A stretch of 64,000 nucleotides of DNA from Pontibacter fetidus (GCF_010119545.1 NZ_JAAEAA010000004.1:186001-250000); one strand, 5' to 3'; shown: positions 26,374 to 35,668, numbered from the stretch's first letter. Program-made: numbers and translations. The notes: a model not told the origin generated them from the letters alone.

Positions 26374-27186
26374 TTAATCCAGGTTCAGGCTTTTGCGTTT
26401 GTGCAACAGATCTGCCACATCCTGTATCAGGTTAGAGTGGCCGGTCTTCAGTATAACCAGTTCGCCTTTGTCCAGGGCATCCATAAATACACGCACGCGC
26501 CGCGGCGAAATAATCTCGTCGTACTCGCCCAGGAACATGGTTACCGGTATTTTATGGTTATTGAGCAGCTGCACTATCTGGCGAATATCGAAATTCAGGT
26601 CCCGGAAACCGATCCAGCTGCGGTACACGCGCAGGCGCTTGGCTGTGCTGTCCATCTGGAAATGCGCAAACCGGATCAGACTTTTGTGTGCCAGTTTATA
26701 CTTGTGCAGTACTTTCAGAAACTTAAAAAAAGGCTCTGGTTTAACAACAGTGCGTTTAAAAAGCTGCTGCATCCAGCCGGGGTAGGTAGCAATGTTATAC
26801 CAAAAGCTAGTTTTAATTCCATCTGGCGCAATCAGGTATAGTTCTTCCATCCGGTCTGCCATCTGCTCTACCAGCGCCAGCGCAAACTTACCGCCCATGC
26901 TAAAACCCATCACCGAAAACTGCTCAATGTTATACTTCTCCAGCAACTGACTGATCATCCTCTTCATAAACTCTTTAGTGAGAGGCATATCGTCTTTGTG
27001 CAGGCGGCTGCCCCCATGAAAAAAGAGATCGAAGGCATAAATGGTATAGTCACGACCCAGGGCATGCTCCATGGGGTGGTAATACAGGCTGCTCTGCCCA
27101 TACCCATGAAACGCCAGTAACACTTTACCCCCACTCCCGATTACACGGTAATGCAGCTTCGATTTATCGCATATCAGGTAAGGCAC
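26374..27186 (-). CDS. Alpha/beta hydrolase
   Basis: The 270-residue protein has the oxyanion region LLAFHGYGQSS, the nucleophile elbow GFSMGGK (S96), an acid in FLGEYDEIISP and a final His in LKTGHSNLIQ. That is a complete Ser-Asp/Glu-His hydrolase triad in the expected order. It has no signal peptide, so it is probably cytoplasmic. The substrate cannot be inferred; related proteins act as esterases or C-C hydrolases. It is isolated, with repeat-bearing spacers on both sides. Confidence 0.85.
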   Translation of the reverse strand: MPYLICDKSKLHYRVIGSGGKVLLAFHGYGQSSLYYHPMEHALGRDYTIYAFDLFFHGGSRLHKDDMPLTKEFMKRMISQLLEKYNIEQFSVMGFSMGGKFALALVEQMADRMEELYLIAPDGIKTSFWYNIATYPGWMQQLFKRTVVKPEPFFKFLKVLHKYKLAHKSLIRFAHFQMDSTAKRLRVYRSWIGFRDLNFDIRQIVQLLNNHKIPVTMFLGEYDEIISPRRVRVFMDALDKGELVILKTGHSNLIQDVADLLHKRKSLNLD

Positions 27187-27374
27187 TTTTTTAAGTATGA
27201 GTTAAGATTGGTGAAGTAAAAAGGAAAACATTAAACTATAGTTTATTCGTCATGCATACAATTTTGTTGTCAGAACCGCAGATTAAAACTGATTTTATAG
27301 ATTAAATATGATTAATAGTAATAGATTTCAACCAACTCTTCTTTTTAAGTAAGTTATGTCGCAAATTTAGCGGT

Positions 27375-27506
27375 AGCGTAACCTGTGGTTTTGTATGGCA
27401 GCAAGTTTGTAACTTGATTTGCTTTAAAAAAGCAATGGTAACTATAGTTTGATAGTTGCAGAAAGCCAGTTACAAACTGGCACCAACTATAACCACAGGT
27501 TACGCT
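27375..27506. repeat. 132-bp nested inverted repeat
   Basis: The outer arms AGCGTAACCTGTGGTT (27375-27390) and AACCACAGGTTACGCT (27491-27506) are perfect 16-bp complements. Inside, CAAGTTTGTAACTTG (27402-27416) and CCAGTTACAAACTGG (27466-27480) are each self-complementary, and they also pair with each other across AGTTTGTAACT. No protein is encoded. Confidence 0.75.
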
Positions 27507-27540
27507 AAAACTAAACTGCGGCATGTACTTTTTAATCAAA

Positions 27541-27575
27541 TTAATCCTTCCAATCCTGAAAATCCTGATTCAGAC
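27541..27575 (-). repeat. AATCCTG-type dispersed repeat, copy 2
   Basis: Contains CCAATCCTGAAAATCCTG, then ATTCAGACAAAAG: the reverse orientation of the copies at 15651 and 35703. Confidence 0.65.
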
Positions 27576-27651
27576 AAAAGATGCAAAGTATTGCGTCTCT
27601 ACAAAATATATCAAATCTGTTAAATCCCCACTGATCTGTGGTTCAGACAAA

Positions 27652-28194
27652 CTATAGCCGCGACACACCACCCGACACAATAAATTTCATGACATCGGAG
27701 CTGGGCATGTTAAGGTAAGTTACATTGCGTTGCGGCACCAAAAAAAGTTCGCCCGAAAAGTTATAGGAGTGCGGAAAGTATACGGCTACTTTATCGGCTG
27801 CATCTATATTTTCGAGCACGTCCTGCGTTACAAAACCCAGTTTATAGTTCTCCGAGTCTTCGCTCATCTTTACCATTACCGGTTTGTTAAATTTCTGATT
27901 ATCGCCCACAAAGGCATCAAACAAGTCGCGGATGCTGGAGTAAACGATACCTATAAGTGGTACTTTATGAAAAATGCGCTCGGTAAGGATAATAAACGGC
28001 TTTACCAGGAACGAGGAACCCAGGAAACCAACCAGTGTGAGCAGCACCACCATCAGTAAAATGCCCAGCCCCGGTATGCCCAGGTCAAACATATCGTTCA
28101 GCCAGTCAATAATCGCCACCACTATCCAAACGGTGATGGTAAAAGGTGCAATGATCAGAAGTCCGTTAAGGAAATAGCTGAATAAACGTCTCAT
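27652..28194 (-). CDS. DUF502-family membrane protein
   Basis: I set the start at MRRLFSYFLNGLLIIAPF (ATG at 28194) because homologues begin there; a 12-residue extension exists upstream. Two transmembrane helices follow (about 8-30 and 38-65). Then come the DUF502 signature region KVPLIGIVYSSIRDLFDAF, a GFVTQ strand and VAVYFPHSYNFSGELFLVP. The protein should lie in the inner membrane. Function is unknown in bacteria; plant relatives are the COV membrane proteins. It is 80 bp downstream of ispH on the same strand and may be the last gene of the lipoprotein-cmk-ispH run. Confidence 0.85.
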   Translation of the reverse strand: MRRLFSYFLNGLLIIAPFTITVWIVVAIIDWLNDMFDLGIPGLGILLMVVLLTLVGFLGSSFLVKPFIILTERIFHKVPLIGIVYSSIRDLFDAFVGDNQKFNKPVMVKMSEDSENYKLGFVTQDVLENIDAADKVAVYFPHSYNFSGELFLVPQRNVTYLNMPSSDVMKFIVSGGVSRL

Positions 28195-28274
28195 GTTGTT
28201 GTGTTCACAAAAAAGGCCTTGCCGAAGCAAAGCCTAAATGTAGCAAAAATGCTTATATTTTGTAATTGCTATAC

Positions 28275-29165
28275 TTAGTGTGTTACCGAAGTCAGGTTGG
28301 CAATACCGTCTGCTACCTGTTGCATCAGCCACATCGGCGTAGAGGTTGCCCCGCAAATGCCTACACTTTCAGCGTTCGCAAACCAGCTCTCGTCTAGTTC
28401 GGTCTCGTTCTCTATAAAGTAGCTGTTCGGGTTGTGCTGCTTGCATACGCTGTACAAAGCTTTTCCGTTCGAGCTTTTTTTACCACTTACAAATATCAGT
28501 ACATCGTGCTCAGTCGAGAACCTGGCCAGTTGCGGCTCACGGTTCGATACCTGGCGGCAAATGCTGTCATTGGCGTCAAACTCAGGTTGAGTGCTGTCTG
28601 CATTGGCCTGCTTGATGCGTTCTTCTATAAGCGCTTTAATATGATAAAAGCCTTTGGTGCTTTTGGTGGTCTGGCTGAAGAGCGCTACCGGGCGTTTAAA
28701 GTCGATCTTATCCAGGTCTTCTTCGGTTGTAACTATAATAGCTTCGTCGCAGGTCTGGCCAGCTAAACCAATCACTTCGGCGTGCCCAACCTGGCCATAA
28801 ATTACCACCTGCCCATCATCTTTTTTAATAGAATCGAAGGCATGTTTTACGCGGTTCTGCAGTTTTAACACTACCGGGCAGCTGGCATCAATCAACTCTA
28901 AATTATTCTCCAGTGCAATCTGGTACGTCTCAGGCGGTTCGCCGTGCGCACGAATTAATACTTTGCAGTCGCGTAGGTTGCGCAGTTCTTCGCGGTCTAT
29001 TACCCGAAGGCCTTTTTTATAGAGGCGCTGCACTTCCATGCTGTTATGTACGATATCGCCGAGGCAGTATAGTTCTTCCACATGCTCCATTTCGTCCTCT
29101 GCCATTTGTATGGCAAACTCTACCCCGAAACAGTAACCGGAATTTTTATCTATCGTGATATTCAT
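28275..29165 (-). CDS. ispH: 4-hydroxy-3-methylbut-2-enyl diphosphate reductase
   Basis: The 296-residue IspH catalyses the last step of the MEP pathway, making IPP and DMAPP. The three iron-sulfur cysteines are C12 (NSGYCFGV), C96 (DASCPVV) and C203 (NDSICRQV). Other family landmarks are IRAHGEPPE (active-site His and Glu region), YGQVGHAEVIGL and GICGATSTP. Cytoplasmic. The start is unambiguous because C12 must be near the N-terminus. It follows cmk by 15 bp. The C-terminal His lies after a short tail, and no extra RpsA-like domain is present. Confidence 0.95.
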   Translation of the reverse strand: MNITIDKNSGYCFGVEFAIQMAEDEMEHVEELYCLGDIVHNSMEVQRLYKKGLRVIDREELRNLRDCKVLIRAHGEPPETYQIALENNLELIDASCPVVLKLQNRVKHAFDSIKKDDGQVVIYGQVGHAEVIGLAGQTCDEAIIVTTEEDLDKIDFKRPVALFSQTTKSTKGFYHIKALIEERIKQANADSTQPEFDANDSICRQVSNREPQLARFSTEHDVLIFVSGKKSSNGKALYSVCKQHNPNSYFIENETELDESWFANAESVGICGATSTPMWLMQQVADGIANLTSVTH

Positions 29166-29180
29166 AATCTACTTCCCTTC

Positions 29181-29888
29181 TTAGTTCTGCTCTACAGCAG
29201 TATACTTTTGTTCAAGCAACTTAGATGCCACCTTGTTCATTACAAACTCTACCTGTTCATCAATGGTCATGTGCGAGGTATCCAGCAAATGAGCATCATC
29301 GGCGCGGCGCAACGGACTCTCGGCTCTGGTTGAGTCTATCAGGTCGCGCTTCTGCAGGTTTTCTTTTATTTCGTTCAGATTTACCAGCTGCTTTTTTACC
29401 AGTAGTTCCTGCTGGCGGCGCCTGGCTCTGGTGTCTACATCGGCCGTCATAAAAATCTTTACCTCCGCATCCGGAAAAACAGCCGTACCTATATCGCGTC
29501 CATCCATTACTACACCGCGGCGCTTACCCATTTTTTGTTGCTGGGCTACCATAGCATGGCGTACGGCAGGCACCACACTTACCTCACTCACCTGGTTTGA
29601 GATGTACATTTTGCGTATCTCATCTTCCACGTTCAGGCCGTTCAGGTAGGTTTCGTTGCGCTGCGTTTTTGGATTATAATGGAATGTGATGTCGATATTT
29701 TTCAGGGCATCGCTTACATCTTTAGGGTTTGTAAGCGCCACATGATGATCGAGGAAGTATAGCGTAACCGCCCGGTACATAGCGCCGGTATCAATGTAAG
29801 CGTAGCCCAGTTCGGCTGCCACTTGCTTGGCCGTTGTGCTTTTGCCGCACGAGGAATGGCCATCTAACGCGATCACGATTTTCTTCAT
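29181..29888 (-). CDS. cmk: Cytidylate kinase
   Basis: The 235-residue enzyme phosphorylates CMP and dCMP with ATP. The P-loop is ALDGHSSCGKSTTAKQVA, followed by YIDTGAMYRAVTL (nucleotide-monophosphate site), GRDIGTAVFPDAEVKIFMTAD and RDLIDSTRAESPLRRADDAHLLDTSHM, all standard for Cmk. Cytoplasmic. It lies between a short lipoprotein gene (16 bp upstream) and ispH (15 bp downstream), an arrangement common in Bacteroidota. Confidence 0.95.
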   Translation of the reverse strand: MKKIVIALDGHSSCGKSTTAKQVAAELGYAYIDTGAMYRAVTLYFLDHHVALTNPKDVSDALKNIDITFHYNPKTQRNETYLNGLNVEDEIRKMYISNQVSEVSVVPAVRHAMVAQQQKMGKRRGVVMDGRDIGTAVFPDAEVKIFMTADVDTRARRRQQELLVKKQLVNLNEIKENLQKRDLIDSTRAESPLRRADDAHLLDTSHMTIDEQVEFVMNKVASKLLEQKYTAVEQN

Positions 29889-29904
29889 AAAAACAGGGTA
29901 AGTA

Positions 29905-30060
29905 TTAATTAGAATCGCAAGGACAAGGAGCTTTGCCGCGCTTGCTCATTTTCTGGTATTTAGCCGTTTTTTTCTGCTGCGCTGTTTTCTGGCTGCAACC
30001 CGCTAAAGAGCCGGATGCCAACACGCACGCTATCACCAGGTATGAAATTATCTTTCTCAA
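29905..30060 (-). CDS. Very small lipoprotein, TTG start
   Basis: The product of about 51 residues starts at a TTG (30060): RKIISYLVIACVLASGSLAG followed by lipobox Cys, then a basic region (KKTAKYQKMSKRGK) and a CPCDSN tail. An upstream in-frame ATG (30111) exists. However, a -7-like promoter box TATATTTG lies at 30078-30085 on this strand, so that ATG would be upstream of the transcript. The TTG start also places the hydrophobic segment correctly at the N-terminus. It is probably envelope-anchored; function unknown. It is first in the run leading into cmk and ispH. Confidence 0.65.
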   Translation of the reverse strand: MRKIISYLVIACVLASGSLAGCSQKTAQQKKTAKYQKMSKRGKAPCPCDSN

Positions 30061-30077
30061 AACGACTGAATTTAATG

Positions 30078-30104
30078 CAAATATAAAGTAATTTACGGGT
30101 TCAA
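30078..30104 (-). promoter_or_regulatory. Candidate promoter of the lipoprotein-cmk-ispH run
   Basis: On the minus strand TTG (30104-30102) is followed after 16 bases by TATATTTG (30085-30078). The spacing is shorter than the usual 19-20, so this is a weak-to-moderate match to the Bacteroidota pattern. Confidence 0.45.
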
Positions 30105-30145
30105 GCCCCATTTACAGGCAATTTAATAAACTAATACCAGATACC

Positions 30146-31783
30146 ATGCAGGCAGCCTATTCTGTTTCCGGACGCATTATAGACATACACAACAAAGAAA
30201 TATTTGAAGGTACAGTTCAGGTTGAAAACGGCCGTATTTCTAAAATAGTTCGTGAGGCAACCAATGCCACAAATTATATTTTACCCGGTTTTATAGATGC
30301 CCACGTGCACGTGGAAAGTTCGATGCTGGTACCCAGTGAGTTTGCCCGCCTGGCTGTACCCCACGGAACTATAGCCACCATCTCAGATCCCCACGAAATT
30401 GGCAATGTACTGGGCGTGAAAGGTGTGGAGTATATGATCGAGAATGGCAAAAAAACACCTTTCAAGTTTTACTTCGGGGCGCCGTCATGCGTGCCGGCCA
30501 CTCCTTTTGAGACGGCTGGTGCCGAGATAACGGCTGCCGACATAGAAGAATTGTTTAAGCGAGACGAGATTGTATACCTGGCCGAAATGATGAACTGGCC
30601 CGGCGTGCTGCACCGCGACCCTGTGGTGATGGAGAAGATTGAACTGGCAAAAAAGTATGGCAAAGCTGTAGATGGCCACGCGCCCGGGCTAATGGGCGAA
30701 CAAGCCAAGCTATACGCCTCTGCCGGCATCACCACCGACCACGAATGCTTTACCGCCGAAGAGGCCCTTGACAAACTGGCCGTTGGCATGAAGATATTGA
30801 TACGTGAAGGTAGCGCCGCCAAAAACTTTGAAGCGCTTATTCCTTTGCTGCCAGAGCACTATAGCAACATCATGTTCTGCTCCGACGACAAACATCCGGA
30901 TAACCTGGTGGAAGGACACATCAACCTGCTGGTAAAACGCGCACTAGCTAAAGGCAACGACCTGTTTCATGTGCTGCAGGCTGCTTGTATAAACCCGGTA
31001 GTGCACTATAAAATGAAGGTGGGTTTGCTAAGAGAAAATGACCCTGCCGATTTTATAGTTGTAGACAACCTCGATAACTTTAATGTGCTGGCCACATACA
31101 TTAACGGCGAAAAAGTAGCGGAGAACGGAAAGTCGAACATCGCCTTTACCCCAAGCGAAACTATAAACAACTTTAACACCAGCCCTAAAACTATAGCGCA
31201 GTTCCGCATTCCTGCTGCCGATGCGCATAAGATACGCGTGATTGAAGCTTTTGACGGACAATTGATTACCAAAGAAGGTATAGTTGCGCCTAAAGTGGAG
31301 AACGGTTTTATAGTTTCGGATGTGGCGAATGATGTGTTGAAAATAACCGTAGTGAACCGTTATGAAGATGCCGAACCTGCCGTAGCTTTTATCAAAAATA
31401 TTGGCCTCAAGTCCGGCGCTATTGCTTCGTCGGTGGGGCATGATTCGCATAACATTATAGCGGTGGGTGTGGATGATGAAAGTATCGTTCGTGCAGTAAA
31501 CCTGATCATCGGTGCAAAAGGTGGCGTATCAGCAGTAGATGGCAAGAAAGAGCAGTTATTGCCGTTGCCGGTAGCTGGTATTATGTCGGCGGAGGATGGT
31601 TATAAGGTAGCCCAAGCATACTCAAGTATAGATAAGATGAGCAAGGAAATGGGCAGCAACCTGGCCTCGCCGTTCATGACGCTTTCATTTATGGCACTGC
31701 TGGTTATTCCATCGCTAAAGCTCAGCGACAAAGGTTTATTTAACGGCGACACGTTTTCGTTCGTACCTGTAACAGCACCTTAA
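30146..31783 (+). CDS. ade: Adenine deaminase
   Basis: The 545-residue amidohydrolase converts adenine to hypoxanthine with ammonia release, in purine salvage. It has the metal motif [41 protein letters not shown] (family signature), [32 protein letters not shown], and the C-terminal [14 protein letters not shown]. The length matches bacterial Ade (about 550-590). Cytoplasmic, with manganese or iron at the active site by family knowledge. It is divergent from the small lipoprotein gene and followed after 31 bp by the TauE/SafE gene. Confidence 0.94.
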   Translation: MQAAYSVSGRIIDIHNKEIFEGTVQVENGRISKIVREATNATNYILPGFIDAHVHVESSMLVPSEFARLAVPHGTIATISDPHEIGNVLGVKGVEYMIENGKKTPFKFYFGAPSCVPATPFETAGAEITAADIEELFKRDEIVYLAEMMNWPGVLHRDPVVMEKIELAKKYGKAVDGHAPGLMGEQAKLYASAGITTDHECFTAEEALDKLAVGMKILIREGSAAKNFEALIPLLPEHYSNIMFCSDDKHPDNLVEGHINLLVKRALAKGNDLFHVLQAACINPVVHYKMKVGLLRENDPADFIVVDNLDNFNVLATYINGEKVAENGKSNIAFTPSETINNFNTSPKTIAQFRIPAADAHKIRVIEAFDGQLITKEGIVAPKVENGFIVSDVANDVLKITVVNRYEDAEPAVAFIKNIGLKSGAIASSVGHDSHNIIAVGVDDESIVRAVNLIIGAKGGVSAVDGKKEQLLPLPVAGIMSAEDGYKVAQAYSSIDKMSKEMGSNLASPFMTLSFMALLVIPSLKLSDKGLFNGDTFSFVPVTAP

Positions 31784-31814
31784 CAAAACCCCGTTGCCAG
31801 GCGCACGGCAGCAA

Positions 31815-32666
31815 ATGGAAGAATTACTTATCTTCTTTATTGGTATACTTGTCAGCGGGTTCGGAACGGTGATCGGTTTTGGTGGTGGCGTATTTATGGT
31901 ACCCATTCTCATCATCTTTTTCGGGTTTAACATCGAAATCGCGATTGGATCAACGATGGCGGCACTGGTTCCGGCATCGTTCATCGCATCTGTCTTTAAC
32001 CTCCGCGATAAAACCATTGATTACCTGGTGGGCACGTTAATCCAGATTCCGGCTATAGTTGGCACCGTGCTGGGTGCATTTCTGGTTGCTTTTTTACCGG
32101 TGTTTAAGCTGCAGCTGATTTTTGCGCTTTTTGTTATTGCTGTAGGTATTGCCATGGTGCTGCCCCAAAAAAATAAACCCACTACCAGCCATGCCGGGCT
32201 AATGTACCGCATGCGCCGCGTACCTACTACCTTTATCCGGAAAAATAAAGAAAAGCACCTGGCTTACAGGTTAAATGGCGGTGTAGTATCTACGCTGGGG
32301 TTTGTATCTGGTGTTATGGCAGGCTTGTTTGGCATCGGCGGTGGCTTTGTACAAACACCTATGATGATTAAACTCTTCCGGATTCCGGCACAGATCGCGA
32401 CATCTACCTCACTGTTTATACTTGTTATCACCAGCTTTACGGGCTTTATAAGTCATTTTTTGCTGGGCAATGTGCTATGGAGCCGCTGCCTGCCTTTGAT
32501 AGCTGCATTTGCATTGGGTGCCCTGGCCGGCAACCTTTACAAACGCAAACGAGGCAAACTTAATAACATGGAAATTCTTATTGGGCTCGGGCTTTTCCTG
32601 GCTGGCTTAGGTGTGTTATTAAACCTTGCCATTAAAGCACATGTGGGTGTCGGGTTCTCGTTTTAG
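31815..32666 (+). CDS. TauE/SafE-family sulfite/anion exporter-like permease
   Basis: I chose the ATG at 31815 (MEELLIFFIGILVSGFGTVIG) over a TTG seven codons earlier because the first transmembrane helix begins immediately. The 283-residue protein has two repeats, each starting with a Gly-rich motif: GFGGGVFMVPILI near the N-terminus and GLFGIGGGFVQTPMMI in the second half. This is the TauE/SafE pattern, with about eight membrane helices and a basic loop between the halves. Transport of sulfite or organosulfonates is typical of the family, but the substrate cannot be decided. Inner membrane. Confidence 0.88.
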   Translation: MEELLIFFIGILVSGFGTVIGFGGGVFMVPILIIFFGFNIEIAIGSTMAALVPASFIASVFNLRDKTIDYLVGTLIQIPAIVGTVLGAFLVAFLPVFKLQLIFALFVIAVGIAMVLPQKNKPTTSHAGLMYRMRRVPTTFIRKNKEKHLAYRLNGGVVSTLGFVSGVMAGLFGIGGGFVQTPMMIKLFRIPAQIATSTSLFILVITSFTGFISHFLLGNVLWSRCLPLIAAFALGALAGNLYKRKRGKLNNMEILIGLGLFLAGLGVLLNLAIKAHVGVGFSF

Positions 32667-32670
32667 CAAC

Positions 32671-32698
32671 AAAAAAGGCCACTGTATTTACAGTAGCC
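32671..32698 (-). terminator. Terminator of the response-regulator gene
   Basis: A hairpin GGCCACTGT/ACAGTAGCC (one mismatch) is followed on the minus strand by TTTTTT. It is placed 29 bp after the stop at 32727 and between convergent genes. Confidence 0.72.
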
Positions 32699-32726
32699 CG
32701 GCAAATGCATAAATCAAACTCGGTCA

Positions 32727-33167
32727 CTATACTTTATCAGTTTGCATGTTGGGGAAGTATTTCTGCAGCAATCTATTCATTTTATCAGCCGTAAGCGGTT
32801 TAGGGATATATTCGGCTGCGAAGGTTTCAACTGCATCTGTATCCTGTGGGTGCGAAGATGTCGTTAATACCACCATTACAATACCTTTCCGGAATTCCGG
32901 GTCCAGGCGCTCGTACAGGTCCAGCATCTCAAACCCATCCATCACCGGCATGTTAATATCCAGAAAGATAAGTTCGGGCTTAAAGTATTCAGAGCTCCCC
33001 TTTTCGTAATTGTTATTGCTTACATTATACAGGTAATCAAATGCTTGCTTGCCGTTTACAAACGTATGGATATGGTCTGTTATCTGCAGCCTGTCGAGCA
33101 GGCGCTGATTCAGAAAATTAGTGGTTTCATCATCATCGATGAGCAGTATGCCAGCTATTTTTTTCAT
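32727..33167 (-). CDS. Single-domain response regulator (CheY-like receiver)
   Basis: The start is ATG 33167 (MKKIAGILLIDDDETTNFL). The 146-residue receiver domain has the acidic pair in IDDDE, the phosphoacceptor Asp in ELIFLDINMPVMDGFEM, the Thr/Ser switch VLTTSSHPQD and the conserved Lys in EYIPKPLT. It has no output domain, so it should act through protein-protein contact, as in the Bacteroidota single-domain regulators paired with hybrid kinases. No kinase gene is nearby, so its partner is encoded elsewhere. Cytoplasmic, with its own terminator. Confidence 0.9.
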   Translation of the reverse strand: MKKIAGILLIDDDETTNFLNQRLLDRLQITDHIHTFVNGKQAFDYLYNVSNNNYEKGSSEYFKPELIFLDINMPVMDGFEMLDLYERLDPEFRKGIVMVVLTTSSHPQDTDAVETFAAEYIPKPLTADKMNRLLQKYFPNMQTDKV

Positions 33168-33397
33168 TAGTTGATAGGTACGCCAGACCAACAAGTGTTC
33201 AGGGTACTTGTAAATATACTTATTTATGCTTTTAAAAACAGCACCTTACTATCGCTGATACTCAAACTGTGCTGGTCTGGTTTATAAAAGTCAAAAATAA
33301 AATCATATAACTATAGTTGCAATACCCGGCGCTTGCAGCCTTTAACCAACCTGATCACAAAGCTAACCAACTAACACCCAAGCCCTGAAGCACCAAA

Positions 33398-33432
33398 AAC
33401 AGAAAGCCCGGAGATACACCCCAGGCTCTCTG
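33398..33432 (-). terminator. Terminator of the cysteine synthase-type gene
   Basis: AGAAAGCCCGGAG and a matching CTCTGG...-type arm (GGCTCTCT) form a hairpin with G-U pairs. On the minus strand it is followed by TTTTTGG. It lies 24 bp after the stop codon. Confidence 0.65.
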
Positions 33433-33455
33433 AAATTTATAGTCTATAGTTTGTC

Positions 33456-34442
33456 TTAGTCAATGTAGCCCTGGGCACGCATCCAGTCGTCGTTGTAGAT
33501 CTTGCCCAGGTAACGCGTGCCGTGGTCTGGCAATAAAACCACGATCACATCCTCTTCGGTCAGGTTGTTTTCGCGGGCATACTCCAGGGCGCCAAACACG
33601 GCTGTTCCGCAAGACCAACCCACAAACAGGCCTTCTTCTTTCGCCAGTCTTCTGGTCATTACAGCACCATCCTTATCCGTCACTTTTATAAACTGATCAA
33701 TCAGATCAAAATCTACGTTCTTTGGCAGGATATCTTCGCCAATGCCTTCTGTAGCGTAAGAGTAAATTTCGTTCTCGTCGAAAATACCGGTCTCTTTATA
33801 CTTTTTAAACACAGAGCCATAGGTATCGATACCGATCGTTTTAACTGCCGGGTTCTTTTCTTTCAGGTATTTTGAGATGCCGGTTACCGTACCGCCGGTA
33901 CCAACGCCTGTAATAAAGTGCGTTACCTTGCCTTCGGTCTGCTCCCATATTTCAGGTCCGGTGCTTTCGTAGTGCGCTGCCCAGTTCGACATGTTATCGT
34001 ACTGGTTAGGGTAAAACGAATTCGGGATTTCCTGGTTCAGGCGCTTTGCCACCGAATAGTAAGAGTCCGGATGATCTGGAGAAACATTGGTCGGGCACAC
34101 AACCACTTCGGCACCCACTGCACGCAGTATGTCCATTTTCTCTTTGCTTTGCTTATCAGCCAGTGTAAAAATACACTTGTAGCCTTTGGCAATAGCAGCC
34201 AGCGCTAGGCCCATACCGGTGTTACCAGATGTGCCTTCAATTATAGTTCCGCCTGGCTTCAGGATGCCGGCTTTTTCGGCATCTTCAATCATTTTTATGG
34301 CCATGCGGTCTTTTACAGAGTTGCCCGGGTTCAGGTACTCTACTTTTGCCAGTATGGTCGCTTTTACGCCTTCGGTTACGTTGTTAAGCTTCACCATCGG
34401 GGTGTTACCGATCGCTTCAGTTATATGGTTCAGGTACTTCAT
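33456..34442 (-). CDS. PLP-dependent cysteine synthase/cystathionine beta-synthase-type enzyme
   Basis: The start is set at ATG 34442 (MKYLNHITEAIGNTPMVKL), where family members begin. The 328-residue fold-type II PLP enzyme has the PLP Lys motif NPGNSVKDRMA, the substrate loop EGTSGNTGMGLA, GVGTGGTVTGISKYLKE (phosphate-binding Gly-rich loop) and GWSCGTAVFGALE. DHGTRYLGKIYNDDWM at the end resembles cystathionine beta-synthase more than CysK. It has no CBS domains. It should make cysteine or cystathionine from activated serine; the exact substrate is uncertain. Monocistronic, with a terminator downstream and a -7 box TACCTTTG 24 bp upstream. Confidence 0.88.
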   Translation of the reverse strand: MKYLNHITEAIGNTPMVKLNNVTEGVKATILAKVEYLNPGNSVKDRMAIKMIEDAEKAGILKPGGTIIEGTSGNTGMGLALAAIAKGYKCIFTLADKQSKEKMDILRAVGAEVVVCPTNVSPDHPDSYYSVAKRLNQEIPNSFYPNQYDNMSNWAAHYESTGPEIWEQTEGKVTHFITGVGTGGTVTGISKYLKEKNPAVKTIGIDTYGSVFKKYKETGIFDENEIYSYATEGIGEDILPKNVDFDLIDQFIKVTDKDGAVMTRRLAKEEGLFVGWSCGTAVFGALEYARENNLTEEDVIVVLLPDHGTRYLGKIYNDDWMRAQGYID

Positions 34443-34466
34443 CTGAATTCGTTTTGGATTCGGGTG

Positions 34467-34474
34467 CAAAGGTA
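34467..34474 (-). promoter_or_regulatory. -7 box of the cysteine synthase-type gene
   Basis: TACCTTTG on the minus strand, 24 bp before the ATG, matches TAnnTTTG. No clear TTTG is found 19 bases further upstream. Confidence 0.5.
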
Positions 34475-34673
34475 AGTAATTTAAATTATGTTTTTTACAG
34501 TGGTGCCTGGCATAGCCTGCCCTGCATATCTAACAGTTTAAACAATGCATCGCGTTCCGGTAACTATAGTTTATGCTATCCTGTGCAGCAAACTACTGTA
34601 ATGCTCCCTGCAACCTGTAACCACCAAAAGCCTGATACCCCCAAACTCCCGACTATATTAGCTTTAACTATTT

Positions 34674-34704
34674 TTTGTACGCGCCATAAAAAAGCCTATT
34701 TTTG
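34674..34704 (+). promoter_or_regulatory. sucD promoter, canonical Bacteroidota type
   Basis: TTTG (34674-34677), 19 bases, then TATTTTTG (34697-34704) is an exact match to TTTG-N19-TAnnTTTG. It lies 47 bp before the sucD ATG. Confidence 0.85.
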
Positions 34705-34751
34705 CACATCTTTATTATTAGACGGTCTTTATACAACTAAATAAGATACAC

Positions 34752-35642
34752 ATGAGTGTTTTAGTAAATAAAAATTCGAAAGTGATCGTACAGGGCTTCA
34801 CAGGTTCTGAAGGTTCTTTCCACGCATCTCAGATGATAGAGTATGGCACTAACGTAGTTGGTGGTGTAACTCCGGGCAAAGGTGGCAACAACCACTTAGA
34901 CCTGCCTGTTTTTAACACAGTAGAAGAAGCTGTAAAGAAAACAGGTGCTGATGTATCTATCATTTTCGTGCCGCCGGCTTTTGCTGCTGATGCCATTATG
35001 GAAGCTGCAGATGCAGGTATTAAAGTGATTGTGTGTATTACAGAAGGTATTCCGGTAAAAGACATGGTGACCGCTAAAAACTACATCAAGTCTAAAAATG
35101 TAACCCTTATCGGACCAAACTGCCCGGGTGTTATTACGCCAGGCGAAGCGAAGGTTGGTATCATGCCAGGTTTCGTATTTAAGCCAGGTCGTATCGGTAT
35201 CGTGTCTAAGTCTGGTACGTTAACGTACGAAGCTGCTGACCAGATCGTAAAAGCCGGTTTAGGTATCTCTACAGCTATCGGTATCGGTGGTGACCCAATT
35301 ATCGGAACACCTACAAAAGATGCAGTTCAACTGTTAATGGAAGACCCTGAAACGGATGCGATTGTAATGATCGGTGAGATTGGTGGTAACTATGAGGCCA
35401 TGGCTTCTAAGTACATCAGCGAAACTGGTAATAAAAAGCCGGTAGTTGGCTTTATAGCTGGCCAGACAGCTCCGGCTGGTCGTCGTATGGGCCACGCAGG
35501 TGCAATAGTTGGCGGCGCCGACGATACAGCTGCTGCTAAAATGCAGATCATGCGCGAGAACGGAATCTTTGTAGTTGATTCTCCTGCTGAGATCGGTGAA
35601 GCTATGGTTGAAGCACTTCAGAAAGCCGGCATCAACGCGTAA
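34752..35642 (+). CDS. sucD: Succinate-CoA ligase (ADP-forming), alpha subunit
   Basis: The 296-residue TCA-cycle enzyme subunit converts succinyl-CoA to succinate with nucleotide triphosphate formation, partnered with SucC. Landmarks are the CoA-binding Rossmann part ([22 protein letters not shown]), [20 protein letters not shown], the [14 protein letters not shown] loop, and the phosphorylated His in [12 protein letters not shown]. The gene uses well-expressed-type codons and contains almost no CTATAG words, unlike its neighbours. sucC is not in the window, so the subunits are unlinked here. It has its own promoter and terminator. Confidence 0.95.
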   Translation: MSVLVNKNSKVIVQGFTGSEGSFHASQMIEYGTNVVGGVTPGKGGNNHLDLPVFNTVEEAVKKTGADVSIIFVPPAFAADAIMEAADAGIKVIVCITEGIPVKDMVTAKNYIKSKNVTLIGPNCPGVITPGEAKVGIMPGFVFKPGRIGIVSKSGTLTYEAADQIVKAGLGISTAIGIGGDPIIGTPTKDAVQLLMEDPETDAIVMIGEIGGNYEAMASKYISETGNKKPVVGFIAGQTAPAGRRMGHAGAIVGGADDTAAAKMQIMRENGIFVVDSPAEIGEAMVEALQKAGINA

Positions 35643-35668
35643 GTTAGATTTAACTTTATTTTATAACG

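Larger units (their letters stand above)
27187..27651. other. Gene-free 465-bp spacer with nested inverted repeats
   Basis: It holds two AACTATAGTT palindromes (27233-27242, 27440-27449), a TTGTTGTCAGAACCGCAGATTA repeat word at 27264 (also, with one change, at 26304), the large nested hairpin at 27375-27506, and an AATCCTG-type repeat followed by a TAGAGACGCAATACTTTGC-like word (minus strand). No gene is credible on either strand. Confidence 0.6.
34443..34751. other. Divergent 309-bp spacer between cysteine synthase and sucD
   Basis: It contains the leftward -7 box (34467-34474), an AACTATAGTT palindrome (34562-34571) and the rightward sucD promoter (34674-34704). The open frame running through it shows no codon or motif signs of a real protein. 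Confidence 0.6.

Noticed and set aside
30095-30112. GGGTTCAAGCCCC resembling a tRNA T-arm
   Set aside because: No acceptor, D- or anticodon arms can be built around it, and it falls in the promoter region of the small lipoprotein-cmk run.
34454-34744. 96-codon frame upstream of sucD
   Set aside because: It runs through a canonical sucD promoter and the leftward gene's promoter, with no protein-like features.
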